A stretch of 62,586 bases of DNA from Porphyromonadaceae bacterium (GCA_030528555.1 JAUMYQ010000010.1:1-62586), one strand, 5' to 3'. Positions 37,330-47,005 are shown, numbered from the stretch's first letter. Notes: a model not told the origin generated them from the sequence alone. Numbers and translations: made by a program.

Positions 37330-39075
37330 ATGAAAGTGAATAAGAAACATCTAGTGATAGCCTTCGGTCTATCACTAGCCCTCGGGGGGCTGTCTAGCTG
37401 CGGTTCCAGCGAACTGGACAACTATCCATGGAATTATCCTCGCGACCCTGAGAAGCCTAGTACAGAAGAGCCTGTGGAGATGACGGCCGAGCTCATCGCC
37501 AAGGAGATGAAGCCAGGGATGAACCACGTTATTACTACGCAAGTACACAACTATCAGTATCAGCGAGCCAATAACGTAGATGTGTACGCTGGTTACTGGA
37601 CTGTGACGCAAAACAAATTTCTTTTCGGTGGAGCTCTGCCCACAACCTACACTTTCCCAAATGACTATCTGATGGGGCCTATGGGGCAGGCAACACCTTT
37701 GGCCAAGACGCTCAATAGTGCTTATTTCCACGGTGAGCGACTAGGTGTTCCGTATTACAAAGCCATAGCCATGATTATGTATGGCTTCTTCATGCAGGAG
37801 CTCTCGGATATCTATGGTCCAGTAGCTTTTGATGATATCCGCGCCATCAAGCTATTCCCTCCCTATACTTACTTATCTCAAAAGGATGTGTATGGGCGCA
37901 TCTTTGCCGAGCTAGACGAGGCTACTGCTATCCTCAGGGCTACCGAGCCTTCGGCAGAGGCACTTGCTCAGATTGAAGGGCCACAGGGTGGGGTGTCTCG
38001 TGGAGATTGGCGCAATTGGGTCAAGTTCGCCAACTCTCTTCGTCTTCGTATGGCGATGAATATCGTCAAGGTAGACGCTTCACTGGCCAAGCAGCAGGGA
38101 GAGAAGGCAATGAATGATGAGATCGGAGTCTTCACCGATAAGGACGCTTTTGACTTTACTCAGGATAGAAACTTCTGTGACTGGGCAGGCAATAATCCCC
38201 TGTGGCAGATCTCTGTTGGTTGGGATGACCTCCGTATGGGTGGCTCTATTGAGAATATCATGAAGCGCCACGCCAACCCCCTCATTGGTAAGTGGTTCAC
38301 CACACATGGTAATATCCTCAACAAAGAAAATCAGTCTACTGGTTATCTGGCCGAGGATAAGAACTATATTGGTGTGCGCCAGGGTATACCTATGATCAAC
38401 AAAAGCGACAAACTTCATGGCTACGGTCCATATTCTGCAGCGAGTGCTTATATGCAAAATATGCCTCTGCCTTGGATCAAGCGCACCGAGATGATGTTCA
38501 TTATGGCTGAGGCCGCCTTGCGTGGCTGGGCTGTGCCTGGTGGTGCATCGGCTCAAGAGCTTTACGAGCGTGGCATCAAACTCTCATTCGTGGAGAATGA
38601 GCTGAGTGAGGCCGATGCTGTAGCTTACATGCAGCGCACCAGGCCCGAAGATGTAGACTATACTGACCCCTATGCAGGCAGTGCTCACGACATTAAGGGA
38701 CGTGTGATGATAGGCGTGGCTTGGGACGATCTAGATCCCAACGAGGTCAAGCTGGAGAAGATCATTACACAGAAGTATATGGCCGTCTTCCCTTGCTCGG
38801 GTCCCACATGGACTACGTTCCGTCGTACAGGTTATCCTCGCCTATTCCCTGTATATATCAACAACTGGCGTGGAGTGGATGGTGAGCTACAGTTGCGTCG
38901 CATCCCCTATGTGGAGAATCCTAACAATGCTCAGGATCTAGCTTCGCTGCCACCACTCTTGGGTGGCCCCAACGAGGGTAGTACGCGCCTCTGGTGGGAC
39001 GTGCCTACTGAGGAGCGCGGTGGCCGTGGCGATGACAAAGCTGGCTCGGCACTCGTTATTCCACGCAACTTCTAG
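37330..39075 (+). CDS. SusD/RagB-like outer-membrane lipoprotein
   Basis: The substrate-binding lid of the SusC transporter. A lipobox GLSSC (Cys at about 24) anchors it to the outer leaflet; the charged linker follows. The 581-residue protein has SusD-type helical repeats, for example YYKAIAMIMYGFFMQELSDIYGPVAF, DVYGRIFAELDEATAIL, WVKFANSLRLRMAMNI, and the C-terminal KIITQKYMAVFPCSGPTWTTFRRTGYPRL. It is translated 29 bp after susC, as usual. Confidence 0.95.
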   Translation: MKVNKKHLVIAFGLSLALGGLSSCGSSELDNYPWNYPRDPEKPSTEEPVEMTAELIAKEMKPGMNHVITTQVHNYQYQRANNVDVYAGYWTVTQNKFLFGGALPTTYTFPNDYLMGPMGQATPLAKTLNSAYFHGERLGVPYYKAIAMIMYGFFMQELSDIYGPVAFDDIRAIKLFPPYTYLSQKDVYGRIFAELDEATAILRATEPSAEALAQIEGPQGGVSRGDWRNWVKFANSLRLRMAMNIVKVDASLAKQQGEKAMNDEIGVFTDKDAFDFTQDRNFCDWAGNNPLWQISVGWDDLRMGGSIENIMKRHANPLIGKWFTTHGNILNKENQSTGYLAEDKNYIGVRQGIPMINKSDKLHGYGPYSAASAYMQNMPLPWIKRTEMMFIMAEAALRGWAVPGGASAQELYERGIKLSFVENELSEADAVAYMQRTRPEDVDYTDPYAGSAHDIKGRVMIGVAWDDLDPNEVKLEKIITQKYMAVFPCSGPTWTTFRRTGYPRLFPVYINNWRGVDGELQLRRIPYVENPNNAQDLASLPPLLGGPNEGSTRLWWDVPTEERGGRGDDKAGSALVIPRNF

Positions 39076-39093
39076 CCTCTGGATATAGACAAG

Positions 39094-39155
39094 AGCCCCT
39101 ATTGGTGATATCAAGGGCAATTGCAGCCTTTGATATCACGGCCAGAAGGGGGGCT
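39094..39155 (+). terminator. Intercistronic hairpin after susD
   Basis: Outer AGCCCC/GGGGCT and inner TGATATCAA/TTGATATCA arms (39106-39114, 39130-39138) in the 109-bp gap. It may be an attenuator or 3'-end protector rather than a full stop, as the next gene has no clear promoter. Confidence 0.5.
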
Positions 39156-39184
39156 ATAGCAAATGAATAGTAAACAGTCAATTT

Positions 39185-41224
39185 ATGAATATGAAACAGT
39201 GGATTGTAGCGTTCTTTGCGCTGCTTATCGCAGTGGGAACGTCTTCTTGTAAGGACGAGTTGACGCTATCTGAGGCAGGTGATGAGGTGTACATTACCAT
39301 TACGCCCAGCAACCCCACCATCGTTTATGGAGGTGAACCCTTGGTGATGCAGTGCGAGGTAGTGGGCCATTCGGGCAAGCCCGTGAAGGATGCCACCATA
39401 GAATGGACGTCCGATGACCCCACCGTGGCGCGCTTCGTTGAGGGAAACAAGATTGTAGCCGAGCACGCTGGTATTGGGCGCGAGACTAAGGTGCGTGCCA
39501 AGCTCACCAATGGTAAGTATGCCATCACGACTGTGAAGGTAACTAGCACCAAGGCTGAGAGCCTTGAGCTGCTCATCTATAACGTCTCTACTAGCAAGAA
39601 GAAAGAGAAGATAGTGAACCCCGAGACGGGTGTAGAGGAGGAGAAGGAAGTCGAGAGCTACTCGGTGACGAAGTCTTTCATCGGTGAGCATGTTGTTATT
39701 CCGATGGGTGGCACACTCGATTTTGTGGTCGAGGCCAAACCTGCTGGTGCACTTAAGGCTGGAGATATTGAGGTGCTTGGTATCGATGGTGCGCTCTGCG
39801 AGGTAGCTAAGCTAGAGCTCGACAAGGAGCTCGATAAGGACAAGATAGCGGTGACGCCCGAGGGGGCTGCTTGGTACCGTGCTCGTTCGCTTGGTGTGCG
39901 TGGTGTAGCAGACCTTACTTTCCGTGCCCCAGGTAAGGGAGCCAAGGAGGTCAAGCTTGCGATGAACTTTGGCACTAGGCTCGAGAAGATTGGCTTCAAT
40001 AAGGCGATGGATGTTGTAGAAACATCCGATGTGCTGGACATCAAGCAGGAGGTAGAGGTGCAGATCTTTGCTGAGGTACTGCCTGCTCTGGACGAAGACC
40101 TTGAGGTTATCAAGAAAACTGCTGAGTGGAGTATCACGGATGTGCGTGGCGGTGGCGGAAGCATCATAGAAGAACCCACAGTAATCAAGGGAGAAGGCCA
40201 AGCTATTATCCTGAAGACTAAGGCTAAGGCTGGATTGTTGCCTGGTAACTTTACGCTCCGCTGCTCCCTACAGGGCAAGACGCTTGCCAAGACCTTTACG
40301 GTTATTAACAAGGCGAACATACCTTTCGAGAAGATTACTTTCGAGGGCGAAGGCTTCGATGACCTCTATGCTGGCGAGACGAAGCAGTTGCGCATCCGCA
40401 TCCTACCACTCTCTTCGCTCGTGCACCTGCATCCCGAGATGAAGCTTACCTACTCTGTGCCCGATATCGTTGATGTTGCTTACAATGACGGTCTCTATAG
40501 CGTGTCTGGTAAGAAGGCTGGTAAGACTGAGCTGATTGCTACGTTGCGTGGCAAGGAGTATCGCCTACCCATCACGGTGAAGCCTGCGCCTCGCTCGGTA
40601 CTCATTGATAGCCACACGCCCAACGTGCTGATGCTCGGTGATGAGGTCGCTTGGTCCGCTCAGGTGCAGATGGAGGGTGGTGATACGCCTGTATGGTCTA
40701 GCCTCAAGTGGACGGTAGCTGACACTAAATATGCTAACTTCCTTGGTGCTGCCAGTGGACAGAGCGTCCGTATTAAGGCACTAGAACTGACCGATGGGGT
40801 AAACATCACGGCTGACTACCGTGGTAAGAAGAACGATCGCGTTCTGCGTGTCGTACCCATCCAGGAGAGTGTGACTCTAGCCGATGCCAATATCAATGCT
40901 GGAGAGTCTGGCGTGACTACCGAAAACGGTGCCGTTAAGCTCGAGTTGGTGTCTAAGAATGTTGCCGCTCAGCCATCTCTCAACATAGTTATGAGGCCTA
41001 AGGCAGGTGCTCCAGCCATCGAAGCCAAGAGCTATACTGGCGCAAGCCACGACATCGAGGTGGTGTGGTCTTCGCTCAATCTGCGTAAGGCTGCTGTACA
41101 GTCTAGCTCGGTGACGCTTGTAAAGGCTGGTGCCAAATGGAATGCCACAGTCAATATTACTATGACAGTAGCTGGCAAGGCCATTACAGTAGCTGGCTCG
41201 ATCACAGGTCTAGAGCAATTCTAA
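39185..41224 (+). CDS. Surface lipoprotein with Ig-like domains, SusE/F-position
   Basis: A 679-residue lipoprotein: lipobox GTSSC (Cys at about 22) followed by KDEL, which resembles the acidic export signal of surface lipoproteins in this phylum. The sequence is a string of beta-sandwich modules of Ig-like (BIg2) type, e.g. ITITPSNPTIVYGGEPLVMQCE with SDDPTVARFVEGNKIVAEHAG, then LTYSVPDIVDVAYNDGLYSVSGKKAGKTELIA. Its position after SusCD suggests a surface glycan-binding protein that helps hold substrate for the GH85 enzyme; binding is inferred, not seen. No catalytic motif. Confidence 0.78.
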   Translation: MNMKQWIVAFFALLIAVGTSSCKDELTLSEAGDEVYITITPSNPTIVYGGEPLVMQCEVVGHSGKPVKDATIEWTSDDPTVARFVEGNKIVAEHAGIGRETKVRAKLTNGKYAITTVKVTSTKAESLELLIYNVSTSKKKEKIVNPETGVEEEKEVESYSVTKSFIGEHVVIPMGGTLDFVVEAKPAGALKAGDIEVLGIDGALCEVAKLELDKELDKDKIAVTPEGAAWYRARSLGVRGVADLTFRAPGKGAKEVKLAMNFGTRLEKIGFNKAMDVVETSDVLDIKQEVEVQIFAEVLPALDEDLEVIKKTAEWSITDVRGGGGSIIEEPTVIKGEGQAIILKTKAKAGLLPGNFTLRCSLQGKTLAKTFTVINKANIPFEKITFEGEGFDDLYAGETKQLRIRILPLSSLVHLHPEMKLTYSVPDIVDVAYNDGLYSVSGKKAGKTELIATLRGKEYRLPITVKPAPRSVLIDSHTPNVLMLGDEVAWSAQVQMEGGDTPVWSSLKWTVADTKYANFLGAASGQSVRIKALELTDGVNITADYRGKKNDRVLRVVPIQESVTLADANINAGESGVTTENGAVKLELVSKNVAAQPSLNIVMRPKAGAPAIEAKSYTGASHDIEVVWSSLNLRKAAVQSSSVTLVKAGAKWNATVNITMTVAGKAITVAGSITGLEQF

Positions 41225-41239
41225 AGTAAGTAAACAGCA

Positions 41240-41288
41240 CTCAACCCTTGCCATAGTGGGTATCTCTCCACGCTCGGCAGGGGTTGAG
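41240..41288 (+). terminator. Intercistronic hairpin before the GH85 gene
   Basis: 13-bp arms (41240-41252, 41276-41288) with one G-U pair, inner GTGG/CCAC, in the 107-bp gap; again not followed by a strong U tract. Confidence 0.45.
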
Positions 41289-41331
41289 CGTATAGATAGG
41301 ATTATCAAGTTCAATTTTAATTACCAACACA

Positions 41332-44300
41332 ATGAAAACTAAGAAAGTATTGTGCTTGGGCTTTGTCTCAATGCTGATGGCCACAACGGCCCTCAACGCG
41401 CAGAGCCCGACGGAGTACCTCAAGTGGACAGAGACGAATGGTGTGACGTTTGGCAATGCTTACCGTGCTTGGACGCCGGGGCAGCCTCTCTATGCCAATC
41501 AGGCGGAGGACGAAAACTTCTTCATCAGTCGTATCAAACCCAAAGAGCGCTTTACGCATGCTGCTACGCAGGTAGATCCTGCTCTCGTTGGAGAGAAAGA
41601 TAAGCACGTTCTCAACTGGCTACCCATCGGTAAGGCGGATGGAGGCAACCCCAACGCACTACCCTCGGGTATCTTTGATAGTGATGTGTTCTCTATGTGG
41701 AACTATGTGACTCACTACGGCAACTGGACTGCTCCTATGATCCGTGTGCCAGGAGCTTTCATGGATGTGGTGCACAAGAATGGTGTGACGACCTCAGCTC
41801 TCGCCTCTATTCCTTATGGGCTTGAGATCCGTCCTGGAGACAATGGTCATGGCTCTAACCTCAATGCGCTTGTAGAGGGAGGTGCTGATAAGATGATCCA
41901 GTTCCTCAAGTACTACGGAGTAGATGGTTGGGGGATGAATTCGGAGTTCTCTACGACAGAGAATTTTGCTCGCGCTATTCAGGAGTTCATGGGACAGACC
42001 TATCAGAAGGCTGTTGATCAAAAGAAGCATCCTTCTTACTCTGCTGTCTATTACTCTCTCGTATCCAACAGGGGGCGTTTAGTATTTGGAGAGGGACTCA
42101 CTACGCAACATCAGAGCTGGTTCCGCCACAATGGTAAGAATGTAACTAACTACTACTTCTCAAATTATAACTGGGGCAATAGCGAGCTTGCTGAGAATGA
42201 TCGTCTCTCCAAGCAGCTAGGTCGCGATCCTCGCGATGTATACGCTGGTATGGATATGCAGGGGAGAGGCACAGCCTATTGGACGCTACTGAAGAACTAT
42301 GGTAGCTCTATCGGTCTGTGGGGCGCACACAACATGAGCATGTTCTACGAGAGCCGTAACGAGCGTGGCTCGCACCCCGATGTGCAGCAAAATACGCTCC
42401 TGGGGCGCACAGAGCGTTTCTATACGAACGGTCATCAAAACCCTGCGCGCAAGATTGGTGTGAGCAACATGCTTACTTACAGTTACGAGCGTCTCAAGGG
42501 CTTCCACGGTATCAGTGCTATGGCTTCGGCCAAGTCTGTGCTCAATTGGGACCTCGGTAAGATGCCTTTCTACAGTTTCTTCAACCTTGGTAACGGACGT
42601 TTCTTCAATGTCGGTGGCAAGCAGGTCAGTGGCAATGAATGGTACAACATCGCCATGCAGGACTATCTGCCCACGTGGCGCTACTGGTTCGCTCCTTCGT
42701 TCCTTGGTCGTGAGGTAAATAAGCAGGATCTCTCGGCGACCTTCGTTTGGGATGATGCTTGGTTCGGTGGCTCATGTATGCAGGTGAGCGGTACGACAGA
42801 TAAGGAGTACCTCCACCTCTTCAAGACAAAGTTTGAGCTTAAAGATGGCGACAAGGTACGTATCCGTTATAAGGTAACCTCTGGTGCGGCAACGCTTTCG
42901 CTTGTGGCCTCTGCCGAGGGTACTGAGAATACTGAGGTAGCAGTTAAGCTTGTGGATGCAGCTGAGGTCGACCTCGGTGTATGGCAAGAGAAGGAGATCA
43001 CCGTTGCTAGCGCAGGGCGTAATGCGCTCAGGCTTGCTGGCCAGACGATGGCAATGCTTGGACTGAAGTTTGAGGGCGCTCAGAACCTCGAGGTGAAGAT
43101 CGGGGAGCTGTCTATCTATCGCGGTGCAGTGGAGAAGCCTGCTGCTCCTCAGATCAACACAGCCTATACGAAGCTACTCAAGCACTCGTTCCGTGGTCTT
43201 GATGCCAAGATCATCTTCTCTATGGCAGAGCCTGCTGGACATACTGCTGGCGAGACGGTGTACAACGAAGATGTGAAGACTTCATTCTTCAAGGTATACA
43301 TCAAGCAGGGTGAGGGTGAGCCTAAGTTCGTGACGGCTACTACATCGTGGGCTGCGCTCTGCTTTGCTGCGCCCTATGACAAGGATATGGGCAACAAGGT
43401 GCGCCTTGGTGTTGCTGCCGTTGGTCTCGATGGCGTGACTGAGAGTGACATCACCTGGACGGACGAGCTAGAGGTGCGTGCAGACCTGCTTAAGCTCTCT
43501 GAGCGTGTGCTTATCGATAAGCCTATTGTTAAGCCCGAGCAGCAGTTCACAGTAAGCCTCGAAGACCCCAACCAACCTGAGGCTACTTGGGAGGTAATCA
43601 AGGGTACAGATGTCGTACACAGAGCCTCTGGCAAGTCTTTCTCTCACAAGTTTACGGCCACTGGTCTCTACGATGTGAAGGCAACGCTTGATGGTGGTAA
43701 GGTGGTGACTGTACCAGGTCTCATCCAGGTTTCTCCCGAGAGTGTAGGTGCTTATCCAGAGATCCAGACCCTGACTTTCAACGCTCAGACAGACAACGTC
43801 GGAGGGAAGGTCAATGAGGCCAACAACTTGGTCTATACGGGACGAAATGCCAACGGTTCTGTGTCGCGTGGTCTGAACCTCAAGGAGAGCCCAATGGCAA
43901 CTCGCGTCAGCGAGATCTGGCCAGGTACCTTACCACAAAGCGGTAAGCCAAACTATACGCTGTCTTTCTGGGTGAAGTTCAATAGCCTCGTGCCTGGTGA
44001 GAATGGTATCAACTTGCTTAATATACGTAATCCAAAGGAGCGTTGGCCGAAGAACAACTGGGGGCATATTTGGTCTGAATACCATCCTGCTACACAGCGC
44101 TACGATATTACGCATCGCGGTGCTCAGAACAATCACCAGAAGAATACCTATGCACTAGACCTCAAGGTGGGTGTATGGACGCACTTTGCTTATGTCTTCC
44201 GTACAGAGAATAATAGTCAGGTTTATCTGGACTTCTATGTCAATGGTACACGCGTGCCAACGGTAGAGTATGGTGATGAGCATGGTGGTAAGAAAGAAGG

Positions 44301-45144
44301 TGATAAGAAGACGCCATTTGTTAATGTTCATAGCTTGCCTAACTCCTATTGGATCATGTTTGGTGGTAACATCTTCAAGCGCTCTGGTGTAGACGGTGTG
44401 ATGGACGACATTAAGATATATAAGAAAGCTCTGTCTGCTGATGAAGTGGCTAAGATTGTGTACGACACGAATCCATTCCAGGGCGTTGCCAAGGAAGATT
44501 TGGCTGGCTTCTGGGACTTCGAGGGTGATCCCGAGCCTGACTTCTACTTCAAGAGCCCCGAGACGCAAAAGAGGCTCGCCATTGGTGGTCTGAAGCAGGG
44601 TTCTGGTGAGGGTGAGGCCGACTTTGTGCCATTTGAGCCTGCATTCGAGGCTGGCTCGCCATTCATCTCGGGCTCTAAGTTCAAGATTGAGACAACGGCC
44701 AAGTGGGTATTCCCTGGAGGTCAGGTTGCTACCAAGGATGCGGACAATACGGACCGCGCTGGTAAGGCTACCGTGACTTACAAGAAGACAGGTGTCTACA
44801 CCGGTAAGCTAATCCTTCAGAATAGCTGGGGTAAGGACGAGCGTGTGATCAATGTGATAAATATCATCAACCCAGGTAGTGTGGAGGACATCACGGATGA
44901 GGTAAGCCTCACGGCCTTCCCCAACCCATTTGTTGAGACGGTAAATGTGCGCTTTGCCACTGCTGGCAACTACCAGATTGGTATCTACGACCTCTCGGGT
45001 ACGCTTGTTAGTCGTCAGACGCTCTCTGCCGATGCTGGTAGCGTAGTAACGGTGAACCTCAACGCTCCTGCTGGTCTCTACCTCATGCGTGTGATGACAG
45101 CAGAGGGTAAGCTTCTGCAAACGCTCAAGCTTCAGAAAAAGTAG
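41332..45144 (+). CDS. Secreted GH85 endo-beta-N-acetylglucosaminidase with LamG-like module and T9SS C-terminal domain
   Basis: Predicted to cut the chitobiose core of N-glycans (ENGase). The 1270-residue protein has a signal peptide (cut near LNAQ), then a GH85 catalytic domain: GVDGWGMNSEF contains the family's Asn-x-Glu pair (Asn203, Glu205; Glu is the acid, Asn stabilises the oxazoline), and DVYAGMDMQGRG is also family-like. A jelly-roll and Ig-like region follow (to about 820), then a concanavalin/LamG fold (YTLSFWVKFNSL, YLDFYVNGTR, VDGVMDDIKIYKKAL, about 850-1040). A PKD-like stretch and a type A T9SS sorting domain (LTAFPNPFVETVNV, YDLSGTLVSRQTL, GLYLMRVMTAEGK) end it. It should be carried across the outer membrane by the type IX system and held at the surface. 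Confidence 0.88.
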   Translation: MKTKKVLCLGFVSMLMATTALNAQSPTEYLKWTETNGVTFGNAYRAWTPGQPLYANQAEDENFFISRIKPKERFTHAATQVDPALVGEKDKHVLNWLPIGKADGGNPNALPSGIFDSDVFSMWNYVTHYGNWTAPMIRVPGAFMDVVHKNGVTTSALASIPYGLEIRPGDNGHGSNLNALVEGGADKMIQFLKYYGVDGWGMNSEFSTTENFARAIQEFMGQTYQKAVDQKKHPSYSAVYYSLVSNRGRLVFGEGLTTQHQSWFRHNGKNVTNYYFSNYNWGNSELAENDRLSKQLGRDPRDVYAGMDMQGRGTAYWTLLKNYGSSIGLWGAHNMSMFYESRNERGSHPDVQQNTLLGRTERFYTNGHQNPARKIGVSNMLTYSYERLKGFHGISAMASAKSVLNWDLGKMPFYSFFNLGNGRFFNVGGKQVSGNEWYNIAMQDYLPTWRYWFAPSFLGREVNKQDLSATFVWDDAWFGGSCMQVSGTTDKEYLHLFKTKFELKDGDKVRIRYKVTSGAATLSLVASAEGTENTEVAVKLVDAAEVDLGVWQEKEITVASAGRNALRLAGQTMAMLGLKFEGAQNLEVKIGELSIYRGAVEKPAAPQINTAYTKLLKHSFRGLDAKIIFSMAEPAGHTAGETVYNEDVKTSFFKVYIKQGEGEPKFVTATTSWAALCFAAPYDKDMGNKVRLGVAAVGLDGVTESDITWTDELEVRADLLKLSERVLIDKPIVKPEQQFTVSLEDPNQPEATWEVIKGTDVVHRASGKSFSHKFTATGLYDVKATLDGGKVVTVPGLIQVSPESVGAYPEIQTLTFNAQTDNVGGKVNEANNLVYTGRNANGSVSRGLNLKESPMATRVSEIWPGTLPQSGKPNYTLSFWVKFNSLVPGENGINLLNIRNPKERWPKNNWGHIWSEYHPATQRYDITHRGAQNNHQKNTYALDLKVGVWTHFAYVFRTENNSQVYLDFYVNGTRVPTVEYGDEHGGKKEGDKKTPFVNVHSLPNSYWIMFGGNIFKRSGVDGVMDDIKIYKKALSADEVAKIVYDTNPFQGVAKEDLAGFWDFEGDPEPDFYFKSPETQKRLAIGGLKQGSGEGEADFVPFEPAFEAGSPFISGSKFKIETTAKWVFPGGQVATKDADNTDRAGKATVTYKKTGVYTGKLILQNSWGKDERVINVINIINPGSVEDITDEVSLTAFPNPFVETVNVRFATAGNYQIGIYDLSGTLVSRQTLSADAGSVVTVNLNAPAGLYLMRVMTAEGKLLQTLKLQKK

Positions 45145-45226
45145 AACTCTTAGTCGGCTCTGTCGTGGCGAGCTATTCGGTGATTTGCTGTGGCTATTTG
45201 TTATGTTAGCTTAGGTATTTGGTTTT

Positions 45227-45270
45227 GGTCACGTACTTCAAGTGAGTTCCTTTCAGCCTCCGTCTCGCCG
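45227..45270 (+). repeat. Degenerate TCACGTACTT repeat, copy 1
   Basis: TTTGGTCACGTACTTCAAGT followed by TTCCTTTCAGCCTCCGTC; related stretches are at 55536-55585 and 57901-57945. Confidence 0.65.
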
Positions 45271-45310
45271 TCAGGTATTTATCATCGATAGGGCCAACTA
45301 ACCCAATGAC

Positions 45311-45342
45311 AAGGGGGGCGCATCATCCGATGCGCCCCCCTT
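45311..45342 (+). terminator. Terminator of the SusCD-GH85 operon
   Basis: 14-bp arms AAGGGGGGCGCATC and GATGCGCCCCCCTT with a 4-nt loop, about 165 bp after the GH85 gene; followed by TTTG. Confidence 0.8.
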
Positions 45343-45582
45343 TGTCGTTGTAGCCCATCCATCCCTCGCTTCTTCGTGGCATACTGTTTAGGGTGAGGGC
45401 CTAGGCCTTCGCCGATAGGGAGCCTTCTTCTTCAGGGCTTTGGGTATCTTGCTTGAGGCTCGATTGCTTAGGGGTAGTATTAGAGGAGAAGTCTTTCGGC
45501 TATTGAGGCTGATAAATATTCTCATAAATATTTGTGCATTAGCTCATTAATTCATTCTTTCGCTTGAATACAAAAAGTACCA

Positions 45583-45688
45583 GGAATACCCGAAAAAATG
45601 TTCCCGAACTTTTTTCTCGGAGTTCCCGAACTTTTTCCAAAAAGATCGGGAAGAAATTTTTGAAAGTTCCCGAAGTTTTTTTTGAAAG
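45583..45688 (-). repeat. Dispersed intergenic hairpin repeat, copy D
   Basis: Reverse orientation of copies A and B, sharing GTTCGGGAACTCCGAG (as its complement), the poly-A runs and the TTTTTTCGGGTATTCC end. Its core hairpin has one mismatch (GAAC against GATC). Confidence 0.85.
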
Positions 45689-45932
45689 ATGGGGGTTCCT
45701 GATAACATGTTATAAATAAGTGTTTTATATACTTTTGCTTGCTGAGGATTGTTTTCTGCTGGAGGAGGCCTCATTTACTCTCTCTTATCGAACCGTTGTC
45801 TCGGTCTAAATGTGTCCAAATGGAGGTTGAAGGTTGATGTCCTCTTATGATTATTTTCGTCTCTGAGAGATGAACAAAGGCCTTGACTAGAGCGTTAGTA
45901 TTCTAGATGTAATCAATAAAGGAATGAAATAG

Positions 45933-46655
45933 ATGAGTTTGCAAGATATTCTGAGCTACCGTCGGGCCGTTCGTCGGTTTGCCGATAGCTCGATAGACCC
46001 AGGGGTTGTGCGCAGGTGCATAGAGCTGGCTCAGCTCACGCCCACAAGCTCCAATATGCAGATGTATGAGGTCTATCACGTTACCGATCCGAAGCTCCTC
46101 CAGATCCTTGCACATGCTTGTCTTGGGCAAGGGGCGGCGACCTCTGCTCGGCAGATGGTGGTCTTCGTCACTCGCCAAGATCTGTATAGATCTCGAGCCA
46201 AAGTCCTCCTGGAGTATGAGACGGACAACGTACGGCGCAACAGTCCCGAGGAGCGTCAGGCGCATCGTACAGGGCGCTGGCGTATGTATTACGGCAGATA
46301 TATCCCAGTGGTTTATGCACGCTGCTTCGGTCTTTTGGGCTTGGTTCGCAAGGGGTTGGCCCAAGTGGTGGGGCTGTTTCGTCCTATGGTGCGTCAGCTC
46401 TCTGAGGCAGACAGGCGAGTGTCGGTGCATCAGAGCTGCGGTATGGTGGCTCAGACCTTCATGCTTGCTATGGCAGAGCAGGGCTATGATACCTGTCCGA
46501 TTGGTGGCTTCGACAGTCTGCGCGTACGTCGTGCTTTAGGTTTGCCGAGCGGTGCAGAGGTTGGTATGATTGTCTCTTGTGGCCTTCGGGGCGAGGGCGG
46601 TGTGTGGGGCGATCGATTTAGGTTACCTTTCGCGGATGTGTATCGACATCGATAG
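45933..46655 (+). CDS. NfsA-like flavin nitroreductase
   Basis: A 240-residue FMN-dependent NADPH oxidoreductase: start SYRRAVRRFADSSIDPGVVRR, then LTPTSSNMQMYEVYHV (FMN site) and VAQTFMLAMAEQGYDTCPIGGFDS. The C-terminal part (VGMIVSCGLRGEGGVWGDRFRLP) is like the NfsA/FrxA group. It may reduce nitro compounds or quinones; physiological substrate unknown. The strand and spacing show that it is monocistronic. Confidence 0.9.
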   Translation: MSLQDILSYRRAVRRFADSSIDPGVVRRCIELAQLTPTSSNMQMYEVYHVTDPKLLQILAHACLGQGAATSARQMVVFVTRQDLYRSRAKVLLEYETDNVRRNSPEERQAHRTGRWRMYYGRYIPVVYARCFGLLGLVRKGLAQVVGLFRPMVRQLSEADRRVSVHQSCGMVAQTFMLAMAEQGYDTCPIGGFDSLRVRRALGLPSGAEVGMIVSCGLRGEGGVWGDRFRLPFADVYRHR

Positions 46656-46673
46656 GCTTGGGAGTGTCCCAAA

Positions 46674-46705
46674 TTTGTCGTAGTCGAGCCAATGAGCTAT
46701 CTTTG
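46674..46705 (+). promoter_or_regulatory. tRNA-Arg promoter, TTTG-N20-TATCTTTG
   Basis: TTTG (46674-46677) and TATCTTTG (46698-46705) with a 20-nt spacer, about 35 bp before the tRNA. Confidence 0.75.
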
Positions 46706-46740
46706 CATGAGCGAAGCCAGGGGGTAGGCCTCTGGGAGTT

Positions 46741-46812
46741 GCCCCTGTAGTTCAACGGATAGAACGAGAGTTTCCTAAACTTTAGATAGCAGTTCGATTC
46801 TGCTCGGGGGTA
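46741..46812 (+). tRNA. tRNA-Arg (anticodon CCT)
   Basis: Acceptor GCCCCTG with CGGGGGT (two G-U pairs), D stem GTTC/GAAC, anticodon stem AGAGT/ACTTT with loop TTCCTAA, T stem AGCAG/CTGCT with loop TTCGATT, discriminator A. Decodes AGG. Confidence 0.95.
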
Positions 46813-46972
46813 CTTTTTGGGGCTTTTACGCCCCTTTTCTTTTGCCCAAAACTTCACCAAAACAGCACGAAAACCCACTAATATCCAGATTTCCAGCATT
46901 TACATCCCTAAGCATTTGGTACACTAGAAACGCCCAAATACTACTTATAAGTACGAATTACGAGATTTTTAG

Positions 46973-47002
46973 ACACAAAAAAAGGGGTAGCTATACCCCT
47001 TT
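46973..47002 (-). terminator. tRNA-Gln terminator
   Basis: AAAGGGGTA (46981-46989) pairs with TACCCCTTT (46994-47002); on the minus strand the stem is followed by a run of U. Confidence 0.8.
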
Positions 47003-47005
47003 GTG

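Larger units (their letters stand above)
45145..45932. other. Intergenic region with two repeat types
   Basis: No supported gene. It contains a degenerate TCACGTACTTCAAG-type repeat (45227-45270), a terminator (45311-45342) and hairpin repeat copy D (45583-45688). Confidence 0.6.
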
